A stretch of 64,000 nt of DNA from Mesorhabditis belari (GCA_958450365.1 CAUEEP010000578.1:89495-153494); one strand, 5' to 3'. Shown: positions 43,521-55,439, numbered from the stretch's first letter. Numbers and translations: made by a program. The notes: generated by a model from the letters alone, not told the origin.

Positions 43521-43590
43521 GGTTTGTGGCCTAGTGGATAACGCATAGGATTCCCGCTCACAAGTTCAGGGTTCGATCCCTGATGCAGCT
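43521..43590 (+). pseudogene. tRNA-like sequence, unexpanded sister of the 41.6-kb element
   Basis: GTGGCCTAGTGGATAACGCA (A box) and GGGTTCGATCCC (B box) at normal spacing, with T-stem CAGGG/CCCTG. Resembles an Arg-type tRNA 5' half; the acceptor stem is degenerate. Confidence 0.7.
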
Positions 43591-43654
43591 TTTTCTATTT
43601 CTAACATTTTGCAGCTAATTAGCAAGTGAATTTTGAATTTTTACTCAAATTTGG

Positions 43655-43805
43655 ACAGTTCTATTGAAGAGAAAACAAAGCAATTACCTCTGTTGAACTC
43701 TTGGAAAACAAAGAAACAAAGAGTTTAACTTCAAGAGATAATTCCCCACTAATTCTCATTAGTTTGCCTTGTTTTCTCTTCAATAGAACTGTCCAAATTT
43801 GAGTT
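43655..43805. repeat. Inverted repeat after the 43.5-kb tRNA-like sequence
   Basis: CAAATTTGGACAGTTCTATT and its complement face each other about 150 bp apart. Confidence 0.78.
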
Positions 43806-44204
43806 TTTCTTGATCTTTAACCTTTCTTATTTATTTTTCATTAATCACTTTTCGAAAAACAATCATTGAAATTTTCTTAGTCATATTTCCCAGCGTTCAT
43901 TAATAAATCACGAAAATTTGATTAGGAATGAGTGAGTCAAATCAAATTTTGCTCAATAACAATTTTTAGATTTGAATTTGCAATTGAAATTGATTTATTC
44001 AAAAGATTTCATAGAAAATCGACAAACCACAAATTTTTGATCATCTTGAGAGCACGGAACTTCGATATTTGTTGAAATTCCCGGAATTTCATACCCCAAT
44101 CAGTTAAACCAAATAAATTTCTGCTTTCTTTTTGAATTTGCTTTCATCACAATCAATTAGATCGTTCATACCCATCAGCTCCTGTACTAATTTCAGTACT
44201 AATT

Positions 44205-44730
44205 TCCTCATACCCATGACCCGGCCTCATACCCATGACTGGCCTCATACCCATGACCGGCCTCATACCCATGACTGGCCTCATACCCATGACTGGCCTC
44301 ATACCCATGACCTGCCTCATACCTATGACCGGCCTCATACCCATGACTGGCCTCCTACCCATGACTGGCCTCCTACCCATGACCGGCCTCATACCCATGA
44401 CTGGCCTCATACCCATGACCGGCCTCATACCCATGACTGGCCTCATACCCATGACTGGCCTCATACCCATGACCGGCCTCATACCCATGACTGGCCTCAT
44501 ACCCATGACCGGCCTCATACCCATGACTGGCCTCATACCCATGACTGGCCTCATACCCATGACTGGCCTCATACCCATGACCGGCCTCATACCCATGACC
44601 TGCCTCATACCTATGACCGGCCTCATACCCATGACCGGCCTCATACCCATGACTGGCCTCATACCCATGACCCGGCCTCATACCCATGACCCGGCCTCAT
44701 ACCCATGACTGGCCTCATACCCATGAACCG
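44205..44730. repeat. 18-bp array CATACCCATGACTGGCCT
   Basis: About 29 units; 18 is a multiple of 3, so open frames span it in several frames on both strands. Confidence 0.95.
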
Positions 44731-45062
44731 TTTTTTCTCAATAAGAAAAGTGATATAAAGACTTTTCTTTTCCAAAATCTGCATCTTTTAAATAAACCAG
44801 ATCAGCCAAGATCATGTAAAGCCAGAATTTGACCTGGCTTTTGACCTCTGACTTTGACCTTTGACTTTGGCCTTTGACTTTGACCTTTGACCAGAATTCT
44901 AAGCACCAGATTTTCAGAATTTTGTAAACCCAGTTTGCTAAAGGTTCTGCATTTGTGAAAGCACAAAGTTTTGTTCACTTTTAAACACTTTAATGCAAAA
45001 GTTCATCTTCAAAAACCTTCAAAAACCTTCAAAAACCTCAAAAACCAAAAAAAATAAAAACT

Positions 45063-45135
45063 ATATACAAATCGGCCGCTTTATATACGCTTTATATACG
45101 AATTGGACGCCTTATATACGCCTTATATAAAGCGC
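45063..45135. repeat. 20-bp TATATAC array, block 2
   Basis: Short block. The following 45170-45340 repeats 40920-41060. Confidence 0.8.
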
Positions 45136-45502
45136 CTTCTTATATAAAGTCCATCGCCAAAAACCTCCTCCAACAAGATCTCAAGATTCTTTTGCAAAAC
45201 TAAGTTCCCAATTTTGGTACTTTTTATCTTCAAAACCTCTAAATCTTTCCAAGTTACGAATTTTTTATTTTGAAAACTGTAAAAATCAAGAAATAATCCT
45301 TTTTCAGCTGCTCCCAAAAAAAACTAACTTCAGAAACAGGTGAAATTCTGACTGTATTCACAGAAAGTGTTCAGAAATGAAAATTTTTTGGTAAATGACA
45401 TTTTTTTCTTAAAACTAAACTTCCTTTTTATTCTAATTTTTCAATTTTTTCATTTTTTGTTATTTTTCAAACATTTTCCATTAGTTAACCCTTTAGCTTA
45501 AA

Positions 45503-45850
45503 TAGTTTTTGTACCAATCGATAGAGAAAGACTTGGCGCATCTAATGATACCAATAATATTGAGATTGGATAGTCTAAGACTGAATGAGGTGAAAGTTAG
45601 AAGATCATTGTTAGAAGATCAGGAACGGGGCGGGGCGACGGATCTTTTATACGCGCCCCGCCCCTTCGCCATTGGCAATCTAACTTTAAGCTCAAATATC
45701 TCGGTGTTCGATGGTCCAATTGAAATAGTTTTTCTCCAAATCGATAGAGAAAGACTTAGCACATCTAATGATCCCAAGAATATTGAAATCGGATGCTCCA
45801 AGGCTGAGATATTTGAGCTTAAAGTTGGATTACCAATGGGAAACGGGCTG
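45503..45850. mobile_element. Foldback element with long inverted arms, copy 1
   Basis: CATTGGCAATCTAACTTTAA and AAGCTCAAATATCTC with complements at the other end; the middle carries CGATAGAGAAAGACTTRGC. A GC-rich CGCCCCGCCCCTTCGCC joins TTTTATACGC. Opposite orientation to 51600-52010. Confidence 0.8.
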
Positions 45851-46149
45851 AAAAAGGGGCGGAGTTAACATGGCTGATTGAAACCAAACAAAACCAGGCC
45901 AGGACTCGTCCTAATCCCAAAATCTCGCTATTCTTACGCTTAATAAAGTATTTCTATCAATTCTATTCTATTTTCTTATCATTTCACTTCTTAAACTATC
46001 CGAATTCAATCGATTTCGCAGCTATTTGTTCTAATCTGTACAAAGGTTTAGGAAAAAAGTGATCCTTTTTGTTAATTCAAAATTTACACGCTTATTTTGC
46101 TTGATTCAAAAGCTTACTTGTAGGTAAAACCCCAATATTTAATCAAAAT

Positions 46150-46745
46150 ACGCCTTATATACGAATTGGGCGCCTTATATACAAATTGGGCGCCTTATAT
46201 ACGAATAGGGCGCCTTATAAACGAATTGGGCGCCTTATATACGAATAGGGCGCCTTATATACGAATTGGGCGCCTTATATACGAATAGGGCGCCTTATAT
46301 ACGAATTGGGCGCCTTATATACAAATTGGGCGCCTTATATACGAATAGGGCGCCTTATATACGAACTGGGCGCCTTATATACAAATTGGGCGCCTTATAT
46401 ACGAGTTGGGCGCCTTATATACAAATTGGGCGCCTTATATACGAATTGGGCGCCTTATATACGAACTGGGCGCCTTATATACGAACTCGGCGCCTTATCT
46501 ACAAATTGGGCGCCTTATATACGAATAGGGCGCCTTATATACGAACTGGGCGCCTTATATACGAACTCGGCGCCTTATATACGAGTTGGGCGCCTTATAT
46601 ACAAATTGGGCGCCTTATATACGAATTGGGCGCCTTATATACGAATTGGGCGCCTTATATACGAATTGGCCGCCTTAAATACAAATTGGGCGCCTTATAT
46701 ACGAATTGGGCGCCTTATATACGCCTTATATGAAGCGCCTTCTTA
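46150..46745. repeat. 20-bp array GCGCCTTATATACGAATTGG, block 3
   Basis: About 30 units, exactly 20 bp, flanked by direct repeats of about 110 bp (46034-46150 and 46747-46860, with AAAAAGTGATCCTTTTTGTT). Confidence 0.95.
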
Positions 46746-46860
46746 ATCTGTACAAAGGTTTACGAAAAAAGTGATCCTTTTTGTTAATTCAAAATCTACA
46801 CGCTTATTTTGCCTGATTCAAGAGCTTAATCGTAGGTAAAACCCCAAAATTTAGTCACTT

Positions 46861-47504
46861 TTCCAGAGTTTTCACACGATTTTTTTCACACAATTGCGCG
46901 AAATTGGATTAATTTCTTGTTTTTCACAAAATAATCCTCAAAAAACTACGGAAAAATCATTGAACTATGCAATTTTTGTGTGTCATCAGCTCGGAGAATC
47001 AAAAAATTTCACATTACTGTATCAATTTTCATTTGAAATTGTTTCTTTCAACTTTTTTCAAATCCCAAGCGACAAAAATGTTGCTTGTGCCGATGTTTTT
47101 TGATGAAAATTTCGAATTTTATACGTAAATCGTCAGTTTTCCCGATTTTTCTAAACTTTAGTTAACTGTTTTTGCGTTTTTTTGCATTAATTACTCAATG
47201 TTTTGAAGTTTTCTGGGAAATAATGTCTGAAATTTTCACTTTTTTAAAACGATTTCCGTCAAAATACCAAATTTGCAGCGATAATCGGGTTTTCGAGCAA
47301 TTTTTCCTATCAAAAGTTCAGTTTGGAAAAGTTTTTCGAAAATTTTTAGAGTGTTAATGGGTTTTTTTTGTAGATTTTACATTGAAACTATGGATTTGTC
47401 GTGCTTTGGACTTTGTTTGTTCTTGTTCTTTATTGGTAAACTGGTGCACTGAATTTCTGAGCTATTAGATCAAGATTCGGTCTATTAGATCAAGATTTTA
47501 AATG
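46861..47504. other. AT-rich sequence, no gene recognised
   Basis: An acceptor-like TTTGCAG at about 47275 opens 25 codons, but no partner exon or family match is visible. Confidence 0.45.
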
Positions 47505-47538
47505 CTAGAAGTTGTTCTAGAAGAAAAACAAAACAAAA

Positions 47539-47611
47539 AGCCGGAACCGGGATCGAACCCGGACCTTCTAGGCGGGAATCTGAAGCGTCTCCCCTCGACC
47601 ACCGACGCCCC
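47539..47611 (-). pseudogene. tRNA-derived repeat, copy A
   Basis: Minus strand CGTCGGTGGTCGAGGGGAG, CTAGAAGGTCCGGGTTCGAT. Shares about 150 bp of flank with copies B and C. Confidence 0.7.
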
Positions 47612-47726
47612 TTTTCGCGGCTAGAAACAAGCCTTTTAAAGATCCCTTTTGACGCTAAGCTTTGAATTGAAATTTTTAAATGTTTAAATCCTAGAAGTTG
47701 TTCTAAAGAAAAACCAAAACAAAAAA

Positions 47727-47797
47727 CCGGACTCAGGATCGAACCCGGGTCTTCTAGACGGCAATCCTGCGCCTTATCCACCCGGCCACCGAGCTAC
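47727..47797 (-). pseudogene. tRNA-derived repeat, copy B
   Basis: Minus strand GGTGGCCGGGTGGATAAGGC (A box) and CCCGGGTTCGATCC (B box), then TTTTTTG. Best A box of the three with copy C. Confidence 0.72.
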
Positions 47798-48347
47798 CAT
47801 TTGCCGCCTAGAAAGAAGCCTTTTAAAGATCCCTTTTGACGCCAATTTTGTTCTTGTGGGATACCACTAAAGATGTAAGTTTTAGATAAAGTCAAGGCTA
47901 ATTTAATGACTAAATATAATGATTATAATTGTATTGAATTGGGGAGAATGAAATGGCGCCGAAATCTAAAGAAACTTTTTACAAGCCTTCTTCTTTAAAC
48001 AAAATTTTTGTTTTATCAACTTTCTCTGTTCACTATTTCTCTACAAAATCACTTTTGAGAAGCTTTTCTTTCACTTTTCTTTCGTCGAATTTATGGACTC
48101 CAAAAGAATGGCAATGTCAAAGATTCGCACTCATCGTTTGAACAGTTTCTTCCACATAAACCTCGTTTAGTGTTCACGTAAAAGAGATAGAACAGACTCA
48201 ATTAAAATTGCCAAATCCCAAATGCCTTTTGCAACGCAGGGCACAGTCGATTAAGGGTAAACTGGTGCACTGAATTTCTGATCTACTAGCTCAAGGTTCG
48301 GTCCCTTAAATTCTAGAAGTTGTACTAAAGAAAGACAAAAGAAAAAA

Positions 48348-48416
48348 CCAGACCCAGGATCGAACCCGGATCTTCTAGGCGGCAATCGTACGCGTTATCC
48401 ACTCGGCCACCGATCT
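48348..48416 (-). pseudogene. tRNA-derived repeat, copy C
   Basis: Minus strand GGTGGCCGAGTGGATAACGC and GATCCGGGTTCGATCC. The flank AAGAAGCCTTTTAAAG is shared with A and B. Confidence 0.72.
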
Positions 48417-48954
48417 CCCTTTTGGGGACGAGAAAGAAGCCTTTTAAAGGTCCCTCTGACGCCAATTTTGCACTTTTTTCAATTCAAATCATCCAATCAT
48501 CTAGAAAATTTTATAATTTAAATTTCATACATCTTTTTTCTCTCCTATTCATTTCAAGATCCAATTCTATTCAAGATCCAATTCTATTCGAATTCACACC
48601 TGTTCTAACCCAAAATTGCGTACTAAATTCTTTTTAATCCTATCAGAACAAAATTCTAGTTATCATATAGCTTTTTTTTCTCAAAAACAGATGCTTTTTT
48701 CAATTGCATAGACTTAAAATGAATAGAAATGAATAGAAAGAAAAAGAAAATGAATAGAAAGAAAAAGAAAATGAATAGAATTATGATCTTTACCAAGAAA
48801 CGGATCTAAAACACTATAGTAAGGTTAAAGAGAAAATTGAGTTTAGTAGAGTAAATACAAGGTGCAGTAGATCTTCAAAAATTTCCGGAATCTGTACGTA
48901 CTGGATTTTTGAGATGTACTTAGCTCTTTCGTTTTCTTTTGGTACAAAGGAAAA

Positions 48955-49385
48955 TGAAGATTTTAAGCAAGAAATGAAGATTTCAAGTAAGAAAATGAAG
49001 ATTTTAAGCAAGGGATGTAGCTTTCAGAGTAAGAAATGAAGATTTCAGCGTAAGAAATGAAGATTTTAAGCAAGAAATGACGATTGCAGAGTTAGAAATG
49101 AGGCTTTTAAGCAAGGGATGTAGCTTTCAGAGTAAGAAATGAAGATTCCAGAGTTAGGAATGAAGATTTTAAGTAAGAAATGTGGATTTCAGAGTTAGGA
49201 ATCAAGCAAGAAATGAAGATTTTAAGCAAGAAATGAAGCTTTCAGAGTTAGAAATGAAGTTTCAGAGTTAGAAATGAAGTTTTCTTATCAGAAATGAAGA
49301 TTCCAGAGTAAGAAATGAAGATTTTAAGCAAGAAATGAAGATTTTAAGCAAGAAATGAAGATTTTAAGCAAGAAATAAAGACTCC
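48955..49385. repeat. About 20-bp array AAGAAATGAAGATTTTAAGC
   Basis: About 20 units alternating TTTTAAGCAAG, TTTCAGAGT and variants. Confidence 0.9.
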
Positions 49386-49934
49386 AGTCCACTAGAAATG
49401 ATTTGTTTACAAAATGAGCACAAAGTCTACAACGTAGAACATCTTTTAACCCTTTTAACCCTTTCAACTTCCATTTTTCTTTGTTCTTTATTCCAAAGTG
49501 GTCACTTTCCCACGTAAAGCGAAAAGATCATTTTTGTTACAGAAAAATTCCCCTTTTTTTCAACAACAAAAGAGAATTTTTGCCAAAAAACTTTTTCAAT
49601 CGAGTTTTTGAGGGAAATCTTTGTATTGTAGTTTAAAAAAAAACGTCAAACTTTTCTTCTTTTAATCCCTATTCGTTTTTGTGTATTGAAACTAGAAAGT
49701 TCTTGGAGAATTAGGAAAATTTTGTTGAAGAAGGTTTCTATTTTTCGTTTCTATTTTTGAAAATTGTATATTTTTATAATTTTTAAAAATCTTTCATAGA
49801 TTTGACTTCCTGAATGACCTATTTTTAATCCTTTTTTGTCTAAAAAAAGCTTGAGTACTTGAAAATTTCATTTTAGTTGAATTTTAGGGGTTTCTAACAG
49901 TTCAGGAACCTAATCTATATATAATTTCAAAATT
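49386..49934. other. AT-rich sequence, no gene recognised
   Basis: Starts with a copy of the dispersed CACTAGAAATG...CACAAAGT module. Otherwise featureless. Confidence 0.5.
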
Positions 49935-50340
49935 TGAGTCTGTTCGTTTGTTTGTCGGGAATCAGTCTGTCCGTTTGTCTGTCGGGAATCAGTCTGTCCG
50001 TTTGTCTGTCGGAAATCTCAGTCTGTCCGTTTGTCTGTCGGGAATCAGTCTGTCCGTTTGTCTGTCGGGAATCAGTCTGTCCGTTTGTCTGTCGGGAATC
50101 AGTCTGTCCGTTTGTCTGTCAGAAATCAGTCTGTCCGTTTGTCTCTCGGAAGTGTTAGTCTGTCCGTTTGTCTGTCAGAAATCAGTCTGTCCGTTTGTCT
50201 CTCTGAAGTGTTAGTTTGTCCGTTTGTCTGTCAGAAATCAGTCTGTCCGTTTGTCTGTCGGAAATCAGTCTGTCCGTTTGTTTGTCAGAAATCAGTTTGT
50301 CCGTTTGTTTGTCGAAAATCTCAGTCTGTCCGTTTGTCCG
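49935..50340. repeat. 27-bp array CAGTCTGTCCGTTTGTCTGT
   Basis: About 14 units of 27-32 bp with CGGGAAT and CAGAAAT variants. Confidence 0.93.
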
Positions 50341-50382
50341 AGTGCCGAGCAAAAAAGTGAGTCTTCACGGAGCCAGGCGCGA

Positions 50383-50450
50383 CGCGCAATGGCCGAGTGG
50401 TTAGCGCGCTCGCACGTGCGACAGGTCAAGGATTCGAAGCCACCTCCAGT
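50383..50450 (+). pseudogene. tRNA-like sequence
   Basis: AATGGCCGAGTGGTTAGCGCG (a good A box), palindromic TCGCACGTGCGA where the anticodon arm should be, and GGATTCGAAGCC as a changed B box. Confidence 0.65.
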
Positions 50451-50619
50451 CGTTTAAAGAGTGTTTAAAGAGTTTTAAAAAAGCTATTACAACTCATTCA
50501 AATTCAAAGACTCCAGGATTACGGTAGATTTACTGAAGAACACCTTATAACAACTACTATGACTTATAGCTAAATTTCTTAAGCTCCGTAATCTCAAAGC
50601 TTTTGCTAACAAAGTTAAT

Positions 50620-50895
50620 TCAAAGCTAACAGCTGAAGCTAACAACTGAAGCTAACAACTGAAACTAACAACTGAAACTAACAACTGAAACTAACAGCTG
50701 AAGCTAACAGATGAAGCTAACAGCTGAAGCTAACAGCTGAAGCTAACAACTGAAACTAACAACTGAAACTAACAGCTGAAGCTAACAGCTGAAGCTAACA
50801 GCTGAAGCTAACAGCTGAAGCTAACAGCTGAAGCTAACAGCTGAAGCTAACAGCTGAAACTAACAGCTGAAGCTAACAGCTGAAGCTAACAGCTG
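50620..50895. repeat. 13-bp array AGCTGAAGCTAAC
   Basis: About 21 units. Confidence 0.92.
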
Positions 50896-50984
50896 GATTA
50901 CGTTAACTTTTTACAGGCTACTTTTTAGAAAAGCTGAAAAGCAGCTTTATTGTGCCAGAAAGTCGAGCATTTAGTCAAATTTGG

Positions 50985-51120
50985 TTTACTTTGACTGATT
51001 TGGTTAAACACATCGCTTCCAAAGCATTAAATTCATTTTTCTGTAGGTTTACTTTGACTGATTTGGTTAAACACACCGCTTCCAAAGCATTAAATTCATT
51101 TTTCTGTAATTTTTCATCTC
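50985..51120. repeat. 64-bp direct duplication
   Basis: GGTTTACTTTGACTGATTTG...TTAAATTCATTTTTCTGTA occurs twice in tandem, two differences. Confidence 0.9.
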
Positions 51121-51339
51121 TTTTCTTACTCTTTTCTTGTAGTTTTCTGCATGAATGATTCAAAAATTGAAAAGTTACTCAAAAAAAAGAAATCACTACA
51201 TTACTACAAGTTACAATAGAGAATTTGCTCAGAAAGCGAATTTTTTTGTTGATATTTTTCTGCATTTTAGTCTAATCTCTTGATTTTTTCAGTGAAATTG
51301 ATGATTTTTCTTAATTTCTTTAGCCCCGCCTCTTTCTTT

Positions 51340-52260
51340 TCTCTTTTGGAATCGAGTTTCCCTTTTTCTTTCTTTCTTTTCTTTTCAAAAAGCCCACTTT
51401 TCACCAACACTTTCAGCTCATTCCAATAAAATTCTCTTTCTACATTTATTTTTCTTTCCTCTTCCTTGTCTTGTCTATTTTCTTTTTAATAAGCTTTATT
51501 TTATGTACTTTATTCTTAAATTTCTAAACGCAACCTTTCTAGTACACTCCAGCCGTCTTTTAAGCCGTTTCAATCACTTTTAAGAACCCAATTCATTTAC
51601 GAAACTTCCCCATTTGCCATTGGTAATCTAAATTTAAGCTGATGCAGTCTTAGACTATCGAATTTCAATATTCTTGGTATCATTAGATGCGCCAAGTCTT
51701 TCTCTATCGATTGCTACAAAAACTTTTTCAATTGGACCATCGAACACCGAGATATTTGAGCTTAAAGTTAGATTGCCAATGGCAAAGGGGGGGACGGACC
51801 TTTTATACGCCGCCCTTCGCCATTGGCAATCCAACTTTAAGCTCAAATATCTCAGCGTTGGAGCATCCAATTTCAATATTCTTGGTATCATTAGATGCGC
51901 TAAGTCTTTCTCTATCGATTTGTGGAAAAACTATTTCGATTGGACCATCGAACACCGAGATATTTGAGCTTAAAGTTAGATTGCCAATGGCGAAGGGGCG
52001 GGGCGCGTATAAAAGGTCCTTTTTCTTTTTTTCTCTTTTAAAATCGAGTTCCCCTTTTCCTTTCTTTTCAAAAAACCCACTTTTCACCAACACTTTCAGC
52101 TCATTCCAATAAAATTCTCTTTCTATATTTATTTTTCTTTTCCCTTCCTTGTCTTGTCTATTTTCTTTTTCATAATCTTTATTTGTACTTTGCTAACACT
52201 CTGCTTTATGCTAAAATCTCTAAACGCAAGCTTTCTAGTGCACTCCAGCCGTTTTTCACT
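51340..52260. repeat. Pair of about 220-bp direct repeats around foldback copy 2
   Basis: 51340-51560 and 52020-52260 share CCACTTTTCACCAACACTTT and TCATTCCAATAAAATTCTCT, and both end in the inverted dispersed motif (TTTCTAGTRCACTCCAGCCG). Confidence 0.88.
51600..52010. mobile_element. Foldback element, copy 2 (about two units)
   Basis: Same CATTGGCAATC...GATATTTGAGCTTAAAG arms as 45503-45850, in tandem-inverted arrangement. Confidence 0.82.
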
Positions 52261-52544
52261 CGCTTTTGACTTTAATCTTTTTTTTCTTTATAAAATAAGA
52301 TTTTGTTTTGTTTTAAAAAGAAATTGAGTTTTCTTTTGTTTTCTTTTCCTGAACAATCCCCAAACGGCCATTTTAGAGGAAAGTTAACGAAAAAAAAATG
52401 ACTGAGATTGATGAGAGGGTAAAATTGACTCTATTCCTCTTCTAAACCTTCAAAATTTTATCCCAAACACGAAAAAATTGAAATTTTCAATGCGCTAAGA
52501 AAGAAAATGTTTACAGAAAATAGAAAAGAAAAAGAAAATACAAT

Positions 52545-53045
52545 TTAAACCCATTAACTGTTTACAATGTACAGTTTAAATCCAGTAACTGTTTATAATG
52601 TACAGTTTAAAGCCATTAACTGTTTATAATGTACAGTTTAAAGCCATTAACTGTTTACAATGTACAGTTTACAATGTACAGTTTAAATCCATTAACTGTT
52701 TACAATGTACAGTTTACAATGTACAGTTTACAATGTACAGTTTAAATCCATTAACTGTTTACAATGTACAGTTTAAATCCATTAACTGTTTACAATGTAC
52801 AGTTTACAATGTACAGTTTACAATGTACAGTTTAAATCCATTAACTGTTTACAATGTACAGTTTAAATCCATTAACTGTTTAAAATGTACAGTTTACAAT
52901 GTACAGTTTAAATCCATTAATTGTTTACAATGTACAGTTTAAATTCATTAACTGTTTATAATGTACAATTTAAATCCATTAACTGTTTACAATCTACAGT
53001 TTAAACCCATTAACTGTTTACAATGTACAATCTAAATCCATTAAC
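52545..53045. repeat. Array of TTAACTGTTTACAATGTACAG
   Basis: Units of 30 bp (AATCCATTAACTGTTT plus ACAATGTACAGTTTA) with extra ACAATGTACAGTTT 14-mers. Confidence 0.92.
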
Positions 53046-53229
53046 GTCTTACTTAATCCAATCTCAAGACGTGAGACGGCAATCGCTTATCGTTCCGCCA
53101 TCCCCTTTGAATCTCCAAAAAAAATTCCATCTTGGGGATCCTTTTTTCAAAAAATTATTTTTCTATTTTTTTTTTCAAAAATACGCTTTTAAATTTTACT
53201 GTCAATAAAATATTATTAGGTTTTAAGCC

Positions 53230-53630
53230 TAGATCTGTTCATAGGAGGATCTAAAGGAGGACAAGGAGGATTTAAAGTCAAGATTTCAAGCGGTCAGGGG
53301 GTCATTAGCTATCGATCTGTCCTTTCTCGAAATCCGAAAAGGTCATTCTATTAGACGGTGCCATTCTAATACAGCATTTACGGTATTTATAATTCAATTG
53401 ACTTTCCTTTATTAAGTGATTTTAAGTAATGACAAGAGGTAAAACGCTTTTCGACTTCGAGAAAGGACAGATCGAAGGCGGGAGTCTAAAGTTAAGGTTT
53501 CAAGGGATCAGGGGGTCACTAGGGTTTCTAGAGGTCATTTCATTCTTCAAGATCCCCTCCGGGTGTCATTCTGATACAGCATTTAGCTTATTATATTTTC
53601 TTTTATGCATCCGGTTCATTTACCCAACTT
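53230..53630. repeat. About 170-bp diverged direct repeat
   Basis: 53255-53390 and 53460-53600 share TCAGGGGGTCA and GTCATTCTRATACAGCATTTA. No coding support. Confidence 0.7.
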
Positions 53631-53639
53631 TAATCAATG

Positions 53640-54140
53640 AAAAGCTTTTCTTTCATCCTTTTCTTTCTTCCTTTTCTTTCTTCCTCTTCTTTCTTCCTCT
53701 TCTTTCTTCCTTTTCTTTCTTCCTTTTCTTTCCCTCCTTTCCCTCGTTCCTTTCCTTCCTTCCTTTCCTTCCTTCCTTTCCTTTCATCCTTTTCCTTCTT
53801 CCTTTTCTTTCTTCCTTTTCTTTCTTCCTTTTCTTTCTTCCTTTTCTTTCTTCCTTTTCTTTCTTCCTTTTCTTTCTTCCTCTTCTTTCTTCCCTCTTCT
53901 TTCTTCCTTTTCTTTCTTTCTTCCCTTTTCTTTCTTCCTTTTCTTTCTTCCTTTTCTTTCTTCCCTTTCCCTCGTTCCTTTCCTTCCTTCCTTTCCTTCC
54001 TTCCTTTCCTTTCATCCTTTTCCTTCTTCCTTTTCTTTCTTCCTTTTCTTTCTTCCTTTCCTTCCTTCCTTTCCTTTCATCCTTTTCCTTCTTCCTTTCC
54101 TTTCATCCTTTTCTTTCTTCCTTTTCTTTCTCAATCAAAA
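53640..54140. repeat. Pyrimidine tract TTTTCTTTCTTCC
   Basis: About 500 bp of nearly pure T/C with larger internal duplications. Confidence 0.93.
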
Positions 54141-54827
54141 CCAAAACTTCACACTTTCACATTTCTTTCCTCACTAGAAAATTGAAGATAATGATAGCAC
54201 TAGAAAGGGTTCGTTTCAACATTTTTGCTCACAAAGTCCATAAAAAACGCCTGAGACTCAAAATTTCGCCCAATTTTCCCAAGGGATCCAGAAAATTTTC
54301 AAATTTTCTTAAAAGAAACGTTCTCTACTGCGTTCCACTCATCAAAAATTCGTCTAATTTTGAATTTTGGGCTTCGATCTCTCAAAAAAATGGATAATTT
54401 TTTTTAAAAATTGACAAATTCCCTAATTGAATCTCCGAAAGATCAGAATTTTAAATAAAAAAAAAGCAAAAATTGCGTAGATTGGGATTCTTTGGTTGAA
54501 TTTTACCGTAATCTAATTGATTTTATTCATTTTTTTATTGTTTTTTATTGTTTTTTTGAAAGTTTCACATCAGTACGCGTTAGAATTCATTCCTCTTTTT
54601 TTCTTTCTTTAAATAAATTTTTGATGAGTTGATCGCATTCATCGCTAATTACCGGGAAAACGCTCTTTTTTTTTGGCTGCCTTTTTCTCTCTATTTGACG
54701 AAATTCCTCTTTAATAACTCGAAAGTTTATAGAAAAATTTTCGTTTCGAATTTTTTTGATGGATTTTGATGATTAAATTTTGATGATCAGGTTTAAATCT
54801 ATGAAAAATGTTAAAAATGTTGCACTA
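54141..54827. other. AT-rich sequence
   Basis: Contains a dispersed-motif copy (GCACTAGAAAGGGTTCG at 54198). No gene. Confidence 0.5.
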
Positions 54828-55435
54828 AATACCCTAATCTAGAATGAATACCGTAATCCAGACAATCTAGACTGAATACCCTAATCTAGACTGAATACCG
54901 TAATCCACGTAATATAAACCGAATACCTTAATCTAGACTGAATACCGTAATCCAGACAATCTAGACTGAATACCCTATTCTAGACTGAATACCCTAATCC
55001 AGCTAATCTGAACTGAATACCCTAATCTAGACTGAATACCCTATTCTAGACTGAATACCCTAATCTAGACTGAATACCCTAATCTAGACTGAATACCCTA
55101 TTCTAGACTGAATACCCTAATCCAGCTAATCTGAACTGAATACCCTAATCTAGACTGAATACCCTATTCTAGACTGAATACCCTAATCTAGACTGAATAC
55201 CCTAATCTAGACTGAATACCCTATTCTAGACTGAATACCCTATTCTAGACTGAATACCCTAATCCAGCTAATCTGAACTGAATACCCTAATCTAGACTGA
55301 ATACCCTATTCTAGACTGAATACCCTATTCTAGACTAAATACCGTTATCCAGCTAACCTAAACCAAATACCCTAATATAAATTGAATACCCTAACCTAGA
55401 CTGAATACCGTAATCCAGACAATCTAGACTGAATT
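54828..55435. repeat. 19-bp array CTGAATACCCTAATCTAGA
   Basis: About 32 units, with a longer CCAGCTAATCTGAACTGAAT variant every few units. Confidence 0.93.
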
Positions 55436-55439
55436 TTTC

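Noticed and set aside
44132..44708. 185-codon His/Pro-rich frame and its opposites
   Set aside because: 18-bp array open in several frames on both strands; no splice context or family.
45509..45868. 119-codon frame
   Set aside because: Lies in the foldback element; the same sequence is open on both strands in the other copy because of the inverted arms.
47172..47357. Exon after TTTGCAG at 47275 as receptor 1 tail
   Set aside because: Phase would fit, but receptor 1 already ends with stop and AATAAA at 37.75-37.85 kb.
49935..50340. CRISPR-like regular array
   Set aside because: Repeats are directly adjacent with no unique spacers and the sequence is eukaryotic.
53429..54397. 322-codon frame
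   Set aside because: The middle third or more is a pyrimidine tract, the left part is a repeat present twice, and no domain is recognisable.
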